Shown: positions 13,973-21,177 of the stretch, one piece after another
Numbering within the stretch: the first letter of the stretch is position 1
Layout of the letters: each line of letters opens with the position of its first letter
Assembly (NCBI GenBank): GCA_964374095.1
Contig: CAYJXJ010000071.1
Coordinates: forward strand, 1-21,177
Source of the DNA: CAYJXJ01 sp964374095
GTDB lineage: Bacteria; Elusimicrobiota; Elusimicrobia; UBA1565; UBA9628
Length of the DNA: 21,177 nucleotides
Reading direction: 5' to 3'
The notes under the pieces: model-generated
What the model was told of the DNA's origin: nothing
Database searches by the model: none
Seen by the model: only the letters and a program-made list of their open reading frames with translations
Made by a program: the position numbers and the translations under genes

Positions 13973-15405
13973 AGACCGGCGACGGAGGCGGTCATGAACG
14001 TCGCGAAGGAACCCACGATCATGGCCTTAAGACCCAGTTTGGCCAGGTCGTGGCGGCGGGTAGGGGCGATGCCCGAGATGCCGCCGATCTGGATGGCGAT
14101 GGAGGAGAAATTCGCGAAGCCCGAGAGGGCATAGCTCGAGATGAGCGCGGCCCGGTAGGAGAAGGGCTGGCCCTTCTGCATGAGGTCGGCCATTTGGAGA
14201 TAGGCCACGAACTCGTTGATGACGGTCTTGACCCCGATGAGCTTGCCGACGGTCCAACAATCTTGAATGGGGACTCCCATGACCAAGGCGATCGGGTAGC
14301 CCACGACGCCGAGAATCGTCTCGAGGGAAAGCGCGGGCGATCCGGGCAGAAACTTGGCCGCGCCCATGAGCATGGCGTTGGCCATGGCGATCAGGGCGAT
14401 GAAGGCCAGCAGCATGCAGGCCACGTTGAAGGCCAAGGTCATCCCCTCGGAAGCCCCGCGGGCCGCGGCGTCGAGGACGTTGGCGTCGATCTTTTCGCTG
14501 GCCATCTTCACGTGCTCGGCGGTGAGGGGCTTGCCGGTCTCGGGCATCACGATCTTGGCGCAGACCAAAGCCGCCGGGGCCGACATGACCGACTGGGCGA
14601 TCAAGTGGCCCGCGATGTCCGGAAAGCTCTGGTGGAGGATCGAGACGTAAGCGGCGAGCACCCCGCCGGCGGTGTTGGCGAAGCCCCCGGCCATGACGGC
14701 CAACAGCTCCGACTGGGTCATGTCCTTGACGTAGGGCTTGACGACCAGCGGCGCCTCGGTCTGTCCCACGAAGATGTTGGCCGCGGTCGAGAGGGTCTCG
14801 GCGCCCGAGCAGCGCATGGTCTTGTGCATGACCACGGCGAAAATATTGACGATCCACTGCATGACGCCGAGGTAGTACCCCACGGTCATGAGCGAGGAAA
14901 AGAAAATGATCGTCGGAAGGACCTTGAAGGTAAAGTTGACCAGGGGAGCTTCGATCTGACCCGTGATGAAGGATCGAAACAGAAATTTACTGCCCTCATC
15001 GGTGAACGAAAGCAGGGCGAGAGTCGCGTCGTTGAGCTTGGAGAAGAACCACAGCCCGGGCTCGGTCTTGAGCACGATGACGCCGAAGGCCAGTTGGAGG
15101 GCCATGCCGTAGAACACCAGCCGCCAGTTGATGCGCGAGCGGTCGGAAGACATCAGCACGCAGACCCCGACGAAGACGAAAAGCCCCACCGCCGACATGA
15201 GGCGCTCGCCCGGGGTCGAGGGGGTCATCGCGACCGACACCGGCGCGGGAGCGGCGGCGGCGGACGAAGGACCTGGGCTTCCGGAGGGGGCCGCGGCCAG
15301 CGCCCAAAAGGAGACCGCTCCGAAGAGCCCCGAGAAGGCGAAAAAGGCCCACGTCCTCCCCAGCAGGGAGCGTCGCCGGCCGACCATCGGATGAGGGGAT
15401 GACAA
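13960..15405 (-). CDS. Concentrative nucleoside transporter (CNT/NupC family)
   Basis: This 481-residue inner-membrane protein would import nucleosides with H+ or Na+. It carries the CNT family signature GVKTVINEFVAY (encoded near 14204-14237), matching GxKxxxNEFVA(Y/M/F), and the GQIEAPL and ETLSTAANIFVGQTEAPLVV repeats-related hairpin motifs of the transport core. The N-terminus has one extra membrane helix (TWAFFAFSGLFGAVSFWALA) and a Pro/Ala/Ser-rich linker. The TTG at 15405 is preferred because GGAAGG lies about six bases upstream, while the in-frame ATG at 15387 has no ribosome site. It is divergent from the glycosyltransferase gene, with overlapping promoters. Which ion and which nucleosides it uses is not visible. 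Confidence 0.9.
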   Translation of the reverse strand: MSSPHPMVGRRRSLLGRTWAFFAFSGLFGAVSFWALAAAPSGSPGPSSAAAAPAPVSVAMTPSTPGERLMSAVGLFVFVGVCVLMSSDRSRINWRLVFYGMALQLAFGVIVLKTEPGLWFFSKLNDATLALLSFTDEGSKFLFRSFITGQIEAPLVNFTFKVLPTIIFFSSLMTVGYYLGVMQWIVNIFAVVMHKTMRCSGAETLSTAANIFVGQTEAPLVVKPYVKDMTQSELLAVMAGGFANTAGGVLAAYVSILHQSFPDIAGHLIAQSVMSAPAALVCAKIVMPETGKPLTAEHVKMASEKIDANVLDAAARGASEGMTLAFNVACMLLAFIALIAMANAMLMGAAKFLPGSPALSLETILGVVGYPIALVMGVPIQDCWTVGKLIGVKTVINEFVAYLQMADLMQKGQPFSYRAALISSYALSGFANFSSIAIQIGGISGIAPTRRHDLAKLGLKAMIVGSFATFMTASVAGLLAP

Positions 15406-15425
15406 AATTCAGCCTTCCAAGGCAC

Positions 15426-15454
15426 ATTTTGTACAATTTCACTTCGAGTGTCAA
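15426..15454 (-). promoter_or_regulatory. Promoter of the nucleoside transporter gene
   Basis: On the minus strand a perfect -35 TTGACA (15454-15449) is followed 17 bases later by CAAAAT (15431-15426), or at 15-base spacing by TACAAA (15433-15428). The -35 lies inside the first codons of the divergent glycosyltransferase gene, so the two transcription units share DNA. Confidence 0.55.
15429..15437 (+). promoter_or_regulatory. Palindrome and candidate -10 of the glycosyltransferase gene
   Basis: TTGTACAA (15429-15436) is a perfect eight-base palindrome. It contains the plus-strand -10 candidate TACAAT (15432-15437) and overlaps the minus-strand -10 of the transporter gene. The plus-strand -35 is weak. 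The GTG start at 15448 lies ten bases downstream of this -10 and has no Shine-Dalgarno site, so its mRNA leader must be very short. Confidence 0.4.
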
Positions 15455-16989
15455 CCACCCGCCCCCCGGAGCTCCAAACCCTGCACGTCTCCGACGCCGA
15501 CGAGTGGACCGGGGGGTGCTTCCAGCTGCTGGCCCTGGCGGCCGGCCTGAAAGCGAAGGGGTGGGGCGCCTGGATCGCCTGCCGCCCATCGAGCGCGCTC
15601 TCCGGCGCCGCGGCCCAAGCCGGCCTGCCGGTGTTTCACACGGCCCTGCGCCAGGACTACGATCTGCTCTCCGCCCGGGCTCTGGCCGATTTCATCGAGC
15701 GCGAGGGGATCACGATCCTGCATTCCCACCACAGCCGCTCGCACGGCGTCTGCCTGCTGGCCAAGCTCGTGCTGTGGCTGCGCGAGCGCCCGCTGCCCGC
15801 CTTGGTCGTCAGCCGTCGAGTGTCGTTCCCGATCGCCGGCAACCCCTTCAGCCTCCTTAAGTACCTGCATTGGTTCAACGACTCCTTCGCGGCCGTCGCG
15901 GCCGCCGTGCGCGACGTGCTGGTCTCCAGCGGGATCGAACCGGGACGCGTCGCGGTGATCCACAGCGGCGTCGAAGCGGAGTGCTTCCAGCCGCGCCCTC
16001 CCGATGCGGGTGTCCGAAAATCGCTGATGATCCCGGAGGGCAGGCTCGCGGTGGGAAAGATCGCCAACTACTCGACCTGGAAGGGACAGACCTCCTTCCT
16101 GGAGGCCGCGGCGCTCCTCATCAAACAGGGACGACCCCTGCATTTCGTCCTGGTGGGACGCGACACCAACGGGCCCGAGATGCGCCGGGAGGTGTCGCGC
16201 CTCGGGTTGGCGCCCCACGTCACCCTGGCCGGGTTTCGCGCCGACATCCCGGCGGCGCTGTCCAACTTTGCCGTGAGCGTCAACGCCGCGGTGGGGGGGG
16301 AGGGGATCTCGGGCGCGGTGCGGGAGTCGCTCTGCGCCGGGGTGCCGGCCGTGGCTTCCGACCTGGCCGGCAACCGCGAACTCCTGGGCCTCGGGGGCGA
16401 TCGGTTCCTTTTTCCCCCCGGGGACCCGGCGGCGCTGGCCGAGCGGATCGCCTGGGTCCTGGACCACCCCCACGAGGTCCGTCCCGCGGTCGAGGAACTG
16501 GCGCGGCGCGTCCGCCGGGACTTCAGCGTGTCGGCGATGGTGGACAAGACCGCGGCGCTCTACCGGCGGTTGGCCGAACTTCGCGCCCCGGCGGCCGCGC
16601 GCCCGCCCGAGCCCCGGCGGGGGAGCCTCCCGATCCGGGCGGCGAAGGTCCTCGCGGTGAGCGGACTGCAAACCGCCGCGTCTTTCGCCACGGCCCGGGG
16701 CATCCAGGGGGAGGGGTATTGGGCCGAGGTGTTGGCGGGGTGCGCGTTCTGGACCCTTCTGGGCGCCGTCTCAGGCCGTACGCTTCGCCTCGGCCTCCTC
16801 GCCACGGCCGGCGCGATGGAGTTCGGAGCCCTGCTGGTCGTTCCCGCCCTGTCGGCATGCCATGGGATCAGGCTTCCCGGGCTTCTGGAATGGCTCCCCT
16901 TTGTTTTGGTCTGGGGCGCGGGAGCCCCGGCCTTCGGCGCCGCCGGCTGGCTGCTCGGACTCTGGCCGTGGCGCCGCCCTCGCACCTGA
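15448..16989 (+). CDS. GT4-type glycosyltransferase with a C-terminal membrane region
   Basis: This 513-residue protein has residues 8-380 with the GT-B fold of family 4 glycosyltransferases: an N-terminal acceptor half starting LQTLHVSDADEWTGG (9-23), HSHHSRSHG (92-100), the AVIHSGVEAECF linker (169-180), the donor-binding half starting RLAVGKIANYSTWKGQ (199-214), and the EX7E motif at E285/E293 in GGEGISGAVRESLCAG. It should transfer a sugar from a nucleotide donor, probably to an envelope glycan. Residues about 395-513 are an unusual tail with three or four hydrophobic segments and the basic end WPWRRPRT, which probably anchors the enzyme in the membrane. The GTG start has no ribosome site. 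The acceptor is unknown. Confidence 0.88.
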   Translation: MSTTRPPELQTLHVSDADEWTGGCFQLLALAAGLKAKGWGAWIACRPSSALSGAAAQAGLPVFHTALRQDYDLLSARALADFIEREGITILHSHHSRSHGVCLLAKLVLWLRERPLPALVVSRRVSFPIAGNPFSLLKYLHWFNDSFAAVAAAVRDVLVSSGIEPGRVAVIHSGVEAECFQPRPPDAGVRKSLMIPEGRLAVGKIANYSTWKGQTSFLEAAALLIKQGRPLHFVLVGRDTNGPEMRREVSRLGLAPHVTLAGFRADIPAALSNFAVSVNAAVGGEGISGAVRESLCAGVPAVASDLAGNRELLGLGGDRFLFPPGDPAALAERIAWVLDHPHEVRPAVEELARRVRRDFSVSAMVDKTAALYRRLAELRAPAAARPPEPRRGSLPIRAAKVLAVSGLQTAASFATARGIQGEGYWAEVLAGCAFWTLLGAVSGRTLRLGLLATAGAMEFGALLVVPALSACHGIRLPGLLEWLPFVLVWGAGAPAFGAAGWLLGLWPWRRPRT

Positions 16990-17000
16990 TGGGGTCACAC

Positions 17001-18074
17001 CTAAATGATCGCGGCCAGCACGGTGGTGACAACCGCGCTCGCCACGGCCGGCTGGACCAGGACAACGCCATCGCGGACGACCTCCCCGGCTTTCAATGCG
17101 CGCCAGGACAGGGCGGCGTGGAGGAGCGCCAAAATAGCCGGCGCGAGCGTAAAGACCGGCGGCAAGCCGCGCCATGGGTTGAGGCCGGTCAGCGTAAACC
17201 CGCCGGCGCAGCCCAGGGCGATGATTCGGCACCAAATCCCGGCGGCCGAGCCGGCCGCGCCCGCGACCCGATCGAGCCAGGCGGGGCGGGCGGCGATGAA
17301 CCCGGCAAAGGCCGCTCCCACGGCGACGGCCAAGACCAGCCAGAGCAGCTTGGCCAACGCCCGGATGCTCCGCGCCAAGATCACCTCGAAGCGGACGATG
17401 CGTTCAGCGGCCAGTCGGCTCTGTTCCCAAGATTCGCCCGCCCCGCGATTCGAGCGCTGACCGCTCAGATACACCATGAGGGGCGTGGCGTGGACCTCGC
17501 CCGTCATGTCCTTGACGGTCTCCAGCACGATCTTGCGCGTTTCCGGGGGCAGCCTGGCGATGGCTTGGCGCACACCTTCGGCCTGCCGGCGCGCTTCCTG
17601 AATCCGGCTTTCCTCGATGGCGCGTTCGGCCGAGTACCGCTTGACCCAGGCGCGGTGCGCGGGCCCGGTGCCGGCCAAGATGAGCAGTAGTATGACCCAA
17701 TCCCGCAGCAGCCGCCCGATCTCGATCCAAGTCTTGGGTCCCGTTGGGAGCGCGGCTGCCGCCTCCACCCACTCCCTGGCATCAGGCTGGGTGAGCTTCC
17801 TCAGCCTGGCCAGTTCGCCGGCGTCGAACCAGATTCCCCCGCAGGCGCGGCACTCGTCGAGCTGAAGCTTTCCGTCCCAGACATCGCCCTGGTGGAGCGG
17901 TTCGCCGCATTTCGGGCAGGGCAGCGGCGTCGGCTTGAGGCCGTAGACCTTGACCCTGGGCCGCAAGGCGTCCCGGGCGAAGAAGGCGCCGTGGCAGGAG
18001 GGACACGAGTCGGCGGCGAGGCCCTCCCCGATGTGGAGCGTCTCCAGGGGGCCGGGGCATTTGGGGCAGCGCAT
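17001..18074 (-). CDS. Membrane protein with two TFIIB-type zinc ribbons
   Basis: This 357-residue protein opens with two zinc-ribbon modules of the zf-TFIIB type: C3/C6 with C24/C27 (SCPSCHGAFF), and C53/C56 with C75/C78 (ECRACGGIWFDAGEL). A short hydrophobic segment (WVILLLILAG), an Arg/Glu-rich helical region, then about four C-terminal membrane helices follow. Such ribbon-membrane fusions are widespread but of unknown function. There is no rhomboid GxSG or HExxH motif. The ATG at 18074 is preferred because family members usually begin at M-x-CPxC; an in-frame ATG at 18128 would add 18 residues. Neither has a good ribosome site. The gene converges on the glycosyltransferase gene with an 11-base gap and follows the NxSPV repeat gene on the same strand. 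Confidence 0.8.
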   Translation of the reverse strand: MRCPKCPGPLETLHIGEGLAADSCPSCHGAFFARDALRPRVKVYGLKPTPLPCPKCGEPLHQGDVWDGKLQLDECRACGGIWFDAGELARLRKLTQPDAREWVEAAAALPTGPKTWIEIGRLLRDWVILLLILAGTGPAHRAWVKRYSAERAIEESRIQEARRQAEGVRQAIARLPPETRKIVLETVKDMTGEVHATPLMVYLSGQRSNRGAGESWEQSRLAAERIVRFEVILARSIRALAKLLWLVLAVAVGAAFAGFIAARPAWLDRVAGAAGSAAGIWCRIIALGCAGGFTLTGLNPWRGLPPVFTLAPAILALLHAALSWRALKAGEVVRDGVVLVQPAVASAVVTTVLAAII

Positions 18075-18148
18075 GATCGTGGGCGGGGGCCGGGCAGAAT
18101 CAAACAAAATTAGGCCCCGCCGCGCCATCGCGCCCCGCGGGGGACGCC

Positions 18149-18808
18149 TTACGGTCTCAGGAAGAGGTAGAGGTGGGACAGAAAATCCGACAAGTCCAGG
18201 TTGACCAGCGTGATATCGACCGGCGAACGGTTCATGGCGCCGGTGATGCGGCCGCTCGCCGCGTCGTAGCTGAGCTCGACCGGCGCGCGGTTGGCGTAGC
18301 CTCGAATCGTTCCGGCCGGCAGGTCGAATTCGAGCTTGACGGGGCTGCGGTTGGAGTGGCCTTCCAGGGTGCCTCTCAGCCAGTACGTCTCAAGCCGGAC
18401 GGGGCTCCGGTTGGCGCCGCCCTCGATGCACCAGCGGTCCGAAGTCCATTCGAAGGCCAACTCCACGGGGCTGTGATTGGCGCCGCCATGGATGCGCCGG
18501 GCGGCATGGTCGATGGCGACCTGCACCGGGGAATTGTTGATGCCGCCGGTGATCGTCCACGCGCGGCGGTCGAACTGCAGCTGCACCGGGCTGTGGTTCA
18601 TGGCGCCGGTGATGGTGCCTCCCGCCGCGCGGCGCGACGCGAAATCCGCCGGAGCCCGGCTCTTGAGAATCCGGACATCGGGGAGACCGGCCCGGACCGA
18701 GCCTAGGAAGGACTCGCCGGAGGACCAGACGGACTCCGGGGTGGCGGCCGCCGGAGCGGCGGCGGCGAGAACGACGCAGACGGCCAACGGGGCGAGATTC
18801 ATTCTCAT
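18149..18808 (-). CDS. Secreted protein of seven NxSPV repeats
   Basis: I do not recognise a named family. This 219-residue protein has a signal peptide (MRMNLAPLAVCVVLAAAAPA, cut near AAA-TPE). The start at 18808 has GGAGG seven bases upstream. From about residue 64 to 200 there are seven repeats built on N-[HNR]-[SA]-P-V, at residues 71, 91, 111, 133, 153, 173 and 193. Spacing is 20 residues except one of 22. Each repeat reads roughly T-I-x-G-G/A-x-N-x-S-P-V-x-L-x-F-D, two short strands with a turn at N-x-S-P, so a beta-solenoid or beta-sheet stack is a fair guess. The tail NLDLSDFLSHLYLFLRP is hydrophobic and may cap the fold. A single Cys in the mature part rules out a disulfide ladder. 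The zinc-ribbon gene follows on the same strand. Confidence 0.8.
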   Translation of the reverse strand: MRMNLAPLAVCVVLAAAAPAAATPESVWSSGESFLGSVRAGLPDVRILKSRAPADFASRRAAGGTITGAMNHSPVQLQFDRRAWTITGGINNSPVQVAIDHAARRIHGGANHSPVELAFEWTSDRWCIEGGANRSPVRLETYWLRGTLEGHSNRSPVKLEFDLPAGTIRGYANRAPVELSYDAASGRITGAMNRSPVDITLVNLDLSDFLSHLYLFLRP

Positions 18809-18839
18809 CGAGGGGCCTCCGTGAAACATCTGAGTTCAC

Positions 18840-18867
18840 AGTGTATCACGATTCAGCGGGCCCGCAA
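18840..18867 (-). promoter_or_regulatory. Candidate extended -10 promoter of the NxSPV repeat gene
   Basis: The minus strand reads TGATACACT (18848 down to 18840): a TGn extension joined to the -10 TACACT, with a partial -35 TTGCGG (18867-18862) at short spacing. It would give a leader of about 25 bases containing the GGAGG ribosome site of the gene starting at 18808. The remaining sequence up to 18975 shows no further feature I can support. Confidence 0.45.
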
Positions 18868-18975
18868 CAGGCCAAAGGACCTAGGCCGGACTAGGCCCTC
18901 GGCCGCATTCCGCCTCGGGTCCTCTGGAGGGGATATTCCGGCCGATGGGCCCGTGCCCGCAGCTTTCGTCCGGGC

Positions 18976-18981
18976 TACACT
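18976..18981 (+). promoter_or_regulatory. Candidate -10 for a leaderless small ORF
   Basis: TACACT lies exactly six bases before the ATG at 18988, the same geometry as TAAACT before the LPP20-like gene. No -35 is recognisable, so the evidence is modest. Confidence 0.35.
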
Positions 18982-18987
18982 GGGGGC

Positions 18988-19281
18988 ATGTCGGAGCTCT
19001 GGATCGACCGGATTCGCACGGGCTTTCTCTCCGCGATCTTGACCTTGGAGATGATCGGCCTCGGGCCGGCCTTCGCCCGCCGCCCGGACCTCGATCCCGG
19101 CCGCAAGCGATCGGTCCAGGCCGCGTCCCCGCTGGAACTTCAGGCGCTCTTAAAAATCCCGTCTACCCGCAGAAGTTCCTGGGTCTTTTCCGAGAGGATG
19201 TACAAGCCTTCCGGAGCCGCGCGCAAAGTGCCCCCGAACCCCGCGACGAGCCGGAACAGCCGGTTCTCGACCAGGAGATAG
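18988..19281 (+). CDS. Uncertain small ORF with signal-like N-terminus
   Basis: A 97-codon frame begins MSELWIDRIRTGFLSAIL and has a hydrophobic stretch ending GLGPAFA followed by a charged, Pro-rich part, which looks like a signal peptide. The first ~50 codons mostly end in G or C, like the surrounding genes. From 19140 on it overlaps, on the other strand, the 3' end of the propeller-like gene by 142 bases, and there its composition looks like a shadow. It may be a real short leaderless gene, a gene broken by a frameshift, or chance. Confidence 0.3.
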   Translation: MSELWIDRIRTGFLSAILTLEMIGLGPAFARRPDLDPGRKRSVQAASPLELQALLKIPSTRRSSWVFSERMYKPSGAARKVPPNPATSRNSRFSTRR

Positions 19282-20012
19282 ACCGAGTCGGCCGTGGAGA
19301 AATACACCGCCTGACGCGCCGGATCCCAAGCCACGGAACGGATCGCTGGACGCGCCGGGAGGTAGAGCATCGGCTGCAAGCCCCCCCCGAAATCGGCCCG
19401 GTAGAGTCCGCCGGCCGCCGCGAAGATCAAGCCCTCGCCGGCGCCCGTCAAGGCGGTGATCTCCCCCGGGAAAGTGAAGAGCTTGGAGTAGCGGCCCGGC
19501 TCGAGGCGATACACCGCGGAAAGCCGCTCGCCGATGGCCCCGTAGAGGCACAACGCCGAACCCACCGGCTCCAGCCGCAAATTCCGGGCCGGAAGGGCCA
19601 GCCGGTCCTGGACCGCGCCGTCGACGACATAGCCGAGGCTGGCGCCGCGCACCGTGACCACCAGCCCTTCGGGAGTGACGGCGAACGACGAAAGGGCCGG
19701 GTCGGTGGCGCGCAGGAGCCACTGGCGGGATCGAACGGAAAGGATATTCCCACCCGACCCGAAAAACCAATCCCCATCCCCGCTCGCCCACAAGGCCGCC
19801 CCCGGGGAGATCATGGGACCGTCTCCCTTGAAAACGGAGGCGATGCGGGGCTTGCCCAACAAAGACGCGGCCCGGGAGGCGACGGCGCCGCCGGAACCGG
19901 AGTCCATCAGGAGGTAGCGGGCGCCGAGGATCAAGATGACGGCCGCGCCCACGGCGACCATCGGGAGAAGGAGCGCGAGGACCGGCTTGACTTCCGGCTG
20001 GGTGGAACTCAT
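19140..20012 (-). CDS. Membrane-anchored protein with beta-propeller-like repeats
   Basis: This 290-residue protein has an N-terminal cytoplasmic tail (MSSTQPEVKP), one membrane helix (LALLLPMVAVGAAVILILGA), then a beta-rich extracytoplasmic region. That region has recurring short strands of the form GxxWxxGxGD, GLVVTVRGASLGYVV, GLIFAAAGGLYRADFGGG, SVAWDPARQAVYFST and GLYILSEKTQELLRV, consistent with a diverged propeller. No catalytic motif is visible and no named family is recognised. The ATG at 20012 overlaps the TGA of the upstream gene as ATGA; a GTG at 20024 would add four residues. It is the second gene of a two-gene operon and is probably made in step with its partner. Confidence 0.75.
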   Translation of the reverse strand: MSSTQPEVKPVLALLLPMVAVGAAVILILGARYLLMDSGSGGAVASRAASLLGKPRIASVFKGDGPMISPGAALWASGDGDWFFGSGGNILSVRSRQWLLRATDPALSSFAVTPEGLVVTVRGASLGYVVDGAVQDRLALPARNLRLEPVGSALCLYGAIGERLSAVYRLEPGRYSKLFTFPGEITALTGAGEGLIFAAAGGLYRADFGGGLQPMLYLPARPAIRSVAWDPARQAVYFSTADSVYLLVENRLFRLVAGFGGTLRAAPEGLYILSEKTQELLRVDGIFKSA

Positions 20013-21177
20013 TCCAATCCCCACTGCCGGGCGGCCGAGACGGCCGAGTCGCGGTCAAGCCCCGGCGGCCGGTCATTCCCCGCGGGCGCCAGGGTGTGCG
20101 GGGTTCGCGCCGACGCCGCCCGCAAAAGGGTCGGCACCTCTTCCAGGCCCGACCAATAGATGGCCATCGGACGCACGCCCGCGGCCCCGAAACTATCGGC
20201 CTTCGCATCGACGGAAGGAGACAAGGCCAGATAGGGGGCGGCTTCGTCGGCGGTCGCACCGCCCTTGCGATTGCGCTTGATCAGGCCCGTCAGTTTCTGG
20301 ATCAGCCCCGACGGCGGAGGAACCTTCTTGGGAAGCCCGAGGTTGAAGGGATCATGGTCTTGGGGATAAGCGAGGAAACGAAATTCCGGACTGGTCTCCC
20401 AAACGATTCCCCCGGCCAAAGGGGCCGTCGGCTGAGGCTTCGGGATGAGGATCTCGCGCAGGCGCCGCATCCCCGAATAGTCCCGAGACGGATCGACATT
20501 CTTGAGAAGAGAGACCTCCAGGGTAAACTCGGCGACGACGGGGTTCTGATAGACGGGCTTGGGGGGCGGGGGGGGTGCGGCCGCAACCGGCGCGGAGGCC
20601 GGTTGGGCCGCCGCGTCAGCGGCCTTCTTGTCCTCCTCGGCCTTCCGAGCCTCCTCCGCCTTTTTTGCGGCCGCAACGGCCTTCTTGGCCTCCTCCACCC
20701 TCCTAGCGGCTTCCGCGGCCTTGGCTTCCTCGACCGCCCTGGCCGCCGCGGCTTTGGCCCGCATCCGGGCTTGGATCTCGGCCGCGTTCTGGAAGTTCCG
20801 GGGGCCGGACTTGATGGATGGGATGTGGCTCTGGCCGATGCCGGAGCCCATTTGACCCATAGCGCCGCCGGGGGCGGCGCCCGGGGCGCCGGGAGCCGCG
20901 CCCGCCGCCGCGCCCGCCGCCGCGCCCGCCCCCGGAAGCAGCCCCCCGGCGGCCGCGGGATCTCCGCCCTGTCCCTGCAAAAGCGCCTGCATGGCGGCCG
21001 GGTCCTGGGGCTTGGGCAGATTGGATTTCAGATCGCCCATCTGCCCGGGCGGCTTATGACCCGCGGGGGTGTCGGCTCCGGCCGCATTGGGAAGCCCTTG
21101 CAGCATCGAGGGATTGCTGCAGAGCTTCGCCACTTCAGGGTTTGACGAGAGCATGGGATTGGAGCACATCAGATCGG
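20009..21177 (-). CDS. Ala/Lys-rich coiled-coil protein, 5' end outside the window
   Basis: The frame stays open to the right edge; the first visible ATG (21169) is followed by 386 codons but need not be the true start. The visible N-terminus carries MCSNPML and, 15 residues on, LCSNPSML, a small duplication that may belong to a longer array beyond the window. It continues with a Gly/Ala/Pro linker, an Ala/Lys/Glu-rich TolA-like helix (about residues 129-197), a proline hinge (PPPPPKPVYQNP) and a C-terminal region of about 180 residues without recognised motifs, including FTLEVSLLKNVDPSRDYSG. A long helix plus proline hinge suggests an envelope-spanning or scaffold role. The family is not recognised. 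The stop overlaps the start of the propeller-like gene. Confidence 0.7.
   Translation of the reverse strand, partial: DLMCSNPMLSSNPEVAKLCSNPSMLQGLPNAAGADTPAGHKPPGQMGDLKSNLPKPQDPAAMQALLQGQGGDPAAAGGLLPGAGAAAGAAAGAAPGAPGAAPGGAMGQMGSGIGQSHIPSIKSGPRNFQNAAEIQARMRAKAAAARAVEEAKAAEAARRVEEAKKAVAAAKKAEEARKAEEDKKAADAAAQPASAPVAAAPPPPPKPVYQNPVVAEFTLEVSLLKNVDPSRDYSGMRRLREILIPKPQPTAPLAGGIVWETSPEFRFLAYPQDHDPFNLGLPKKVPPPSGLIQKLTGLIKRNRKGGATADEAAPYLALSPSVDAKADSFGAAGVRPMAIYWSGLEEVPTLLRAASARTPHTLAPAGNDRPPGLDRDSAVSAARQWGLE
20895..20930. repeat. Three perfect 12-bp tandem repeats
   Basis: Three exact copies of GCCGCGCCCGCC lie end to end within the Gly/Ala linker of the coiled-coil protein gene and encode repeated Ala-Ala-Gly-Ala. 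Such arrays can change copy number by slippage without shifting the frame. Confidence 0.8.

Noticed and set aside
13870..15402. A 510-codon open frame on the plus strand
   Set aside because: It lies fully antisense to the nucleoside transporter, which has clear family motifs. Its Gly/Asp/His/Arg-rich composition is what the opposite strand of a GC-rich membrane protein gene produces.
17001..18074. Possible rhomboid protease, because zinc-ribbon-rhomboid fusions exist
   Set aside because: The membrane part has no GxSG motif or paired catalytic His, so only the zinc ribbons and membrane helices are claimed.

Overview
The window is GC-rich DNA from a bacterium, densely packed with genes on both strands. 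It contains no rRNA, tRNA, CRISPR array or transposase that I can recognise. Many products carry Sec signal peptides or membrane segments, and the start codons include GTG, TTG and probably one ATT. The gene content (a GldA/F/G-type ABC exporter with a DUF4340 partner, an LPP20-like secreted protein, a WD40-caspase, a GT4 glycosyltransferase) suggests a free-living, probably Gram-negative bacterium from a less-studied GC-rich lineage such as Elusimicrobiota, Myxococcota or a relative. That placement is a guess; no marker gene in the window settles it.

Left part (1-5234): a minus-strand two-gene nucleotidyltransferase module that resembles a toxin-antitoxin or minimal-nucleotidyltransferase pair (stop and start overlap as TAATG) diverges from a plus-strand four-gene operon. 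The operon encodes an ABC ATPase, a GldF-like permease, a GldG-like auxiliary protein and a DUF4340 protein, and each gene overlaps the next by a few bases.

Middle part (5235-10517): a gene for a secreted protein made almost wholly of ten exact 30-residue units, each with two cysteines, converges on a large minus-strand gene for an exported seven-bladed WD40 propeller fused to a caspase-like protease. Divergent from the protease gene is an LPP20-like secreted protein, expressed from a near-consensus promoter that appears to make a leaderless mRNA. It overlaps a small HExxH zincin whose only sensible start is ATT.

Right part (10518-21177): a minus-strand polytopic protein with a degenerate spermidine-synthase domain, preceded by a possible 13-codon leader peptide with a strong Shine-Dalgarno site; a small secreted protein followed by a clear terminator; a CNT-type nucleoside transporter and a GT4 glycosyltransferase with a membrane tail, transcribed divergently from overlapping promoters; a membrane protein with two TFIIB-type zinc ribbons; a secreted protein of seven 'N-x-S-P-V' repeats about 20 residues long; a weakly supported small leaderless ORF; and a two-gene operon (propeller-like membrane-anchored protein and Ala-rich coiled-coil protein) that runs off the right edge.

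The strongest candidates for something undescribed are the two repeat proteins (10 x 30 aa with paired Cys, and 7 x ~20 aa NxSPV) and the secreted WD40-caspase/LPP20/zincin neighbourhood.
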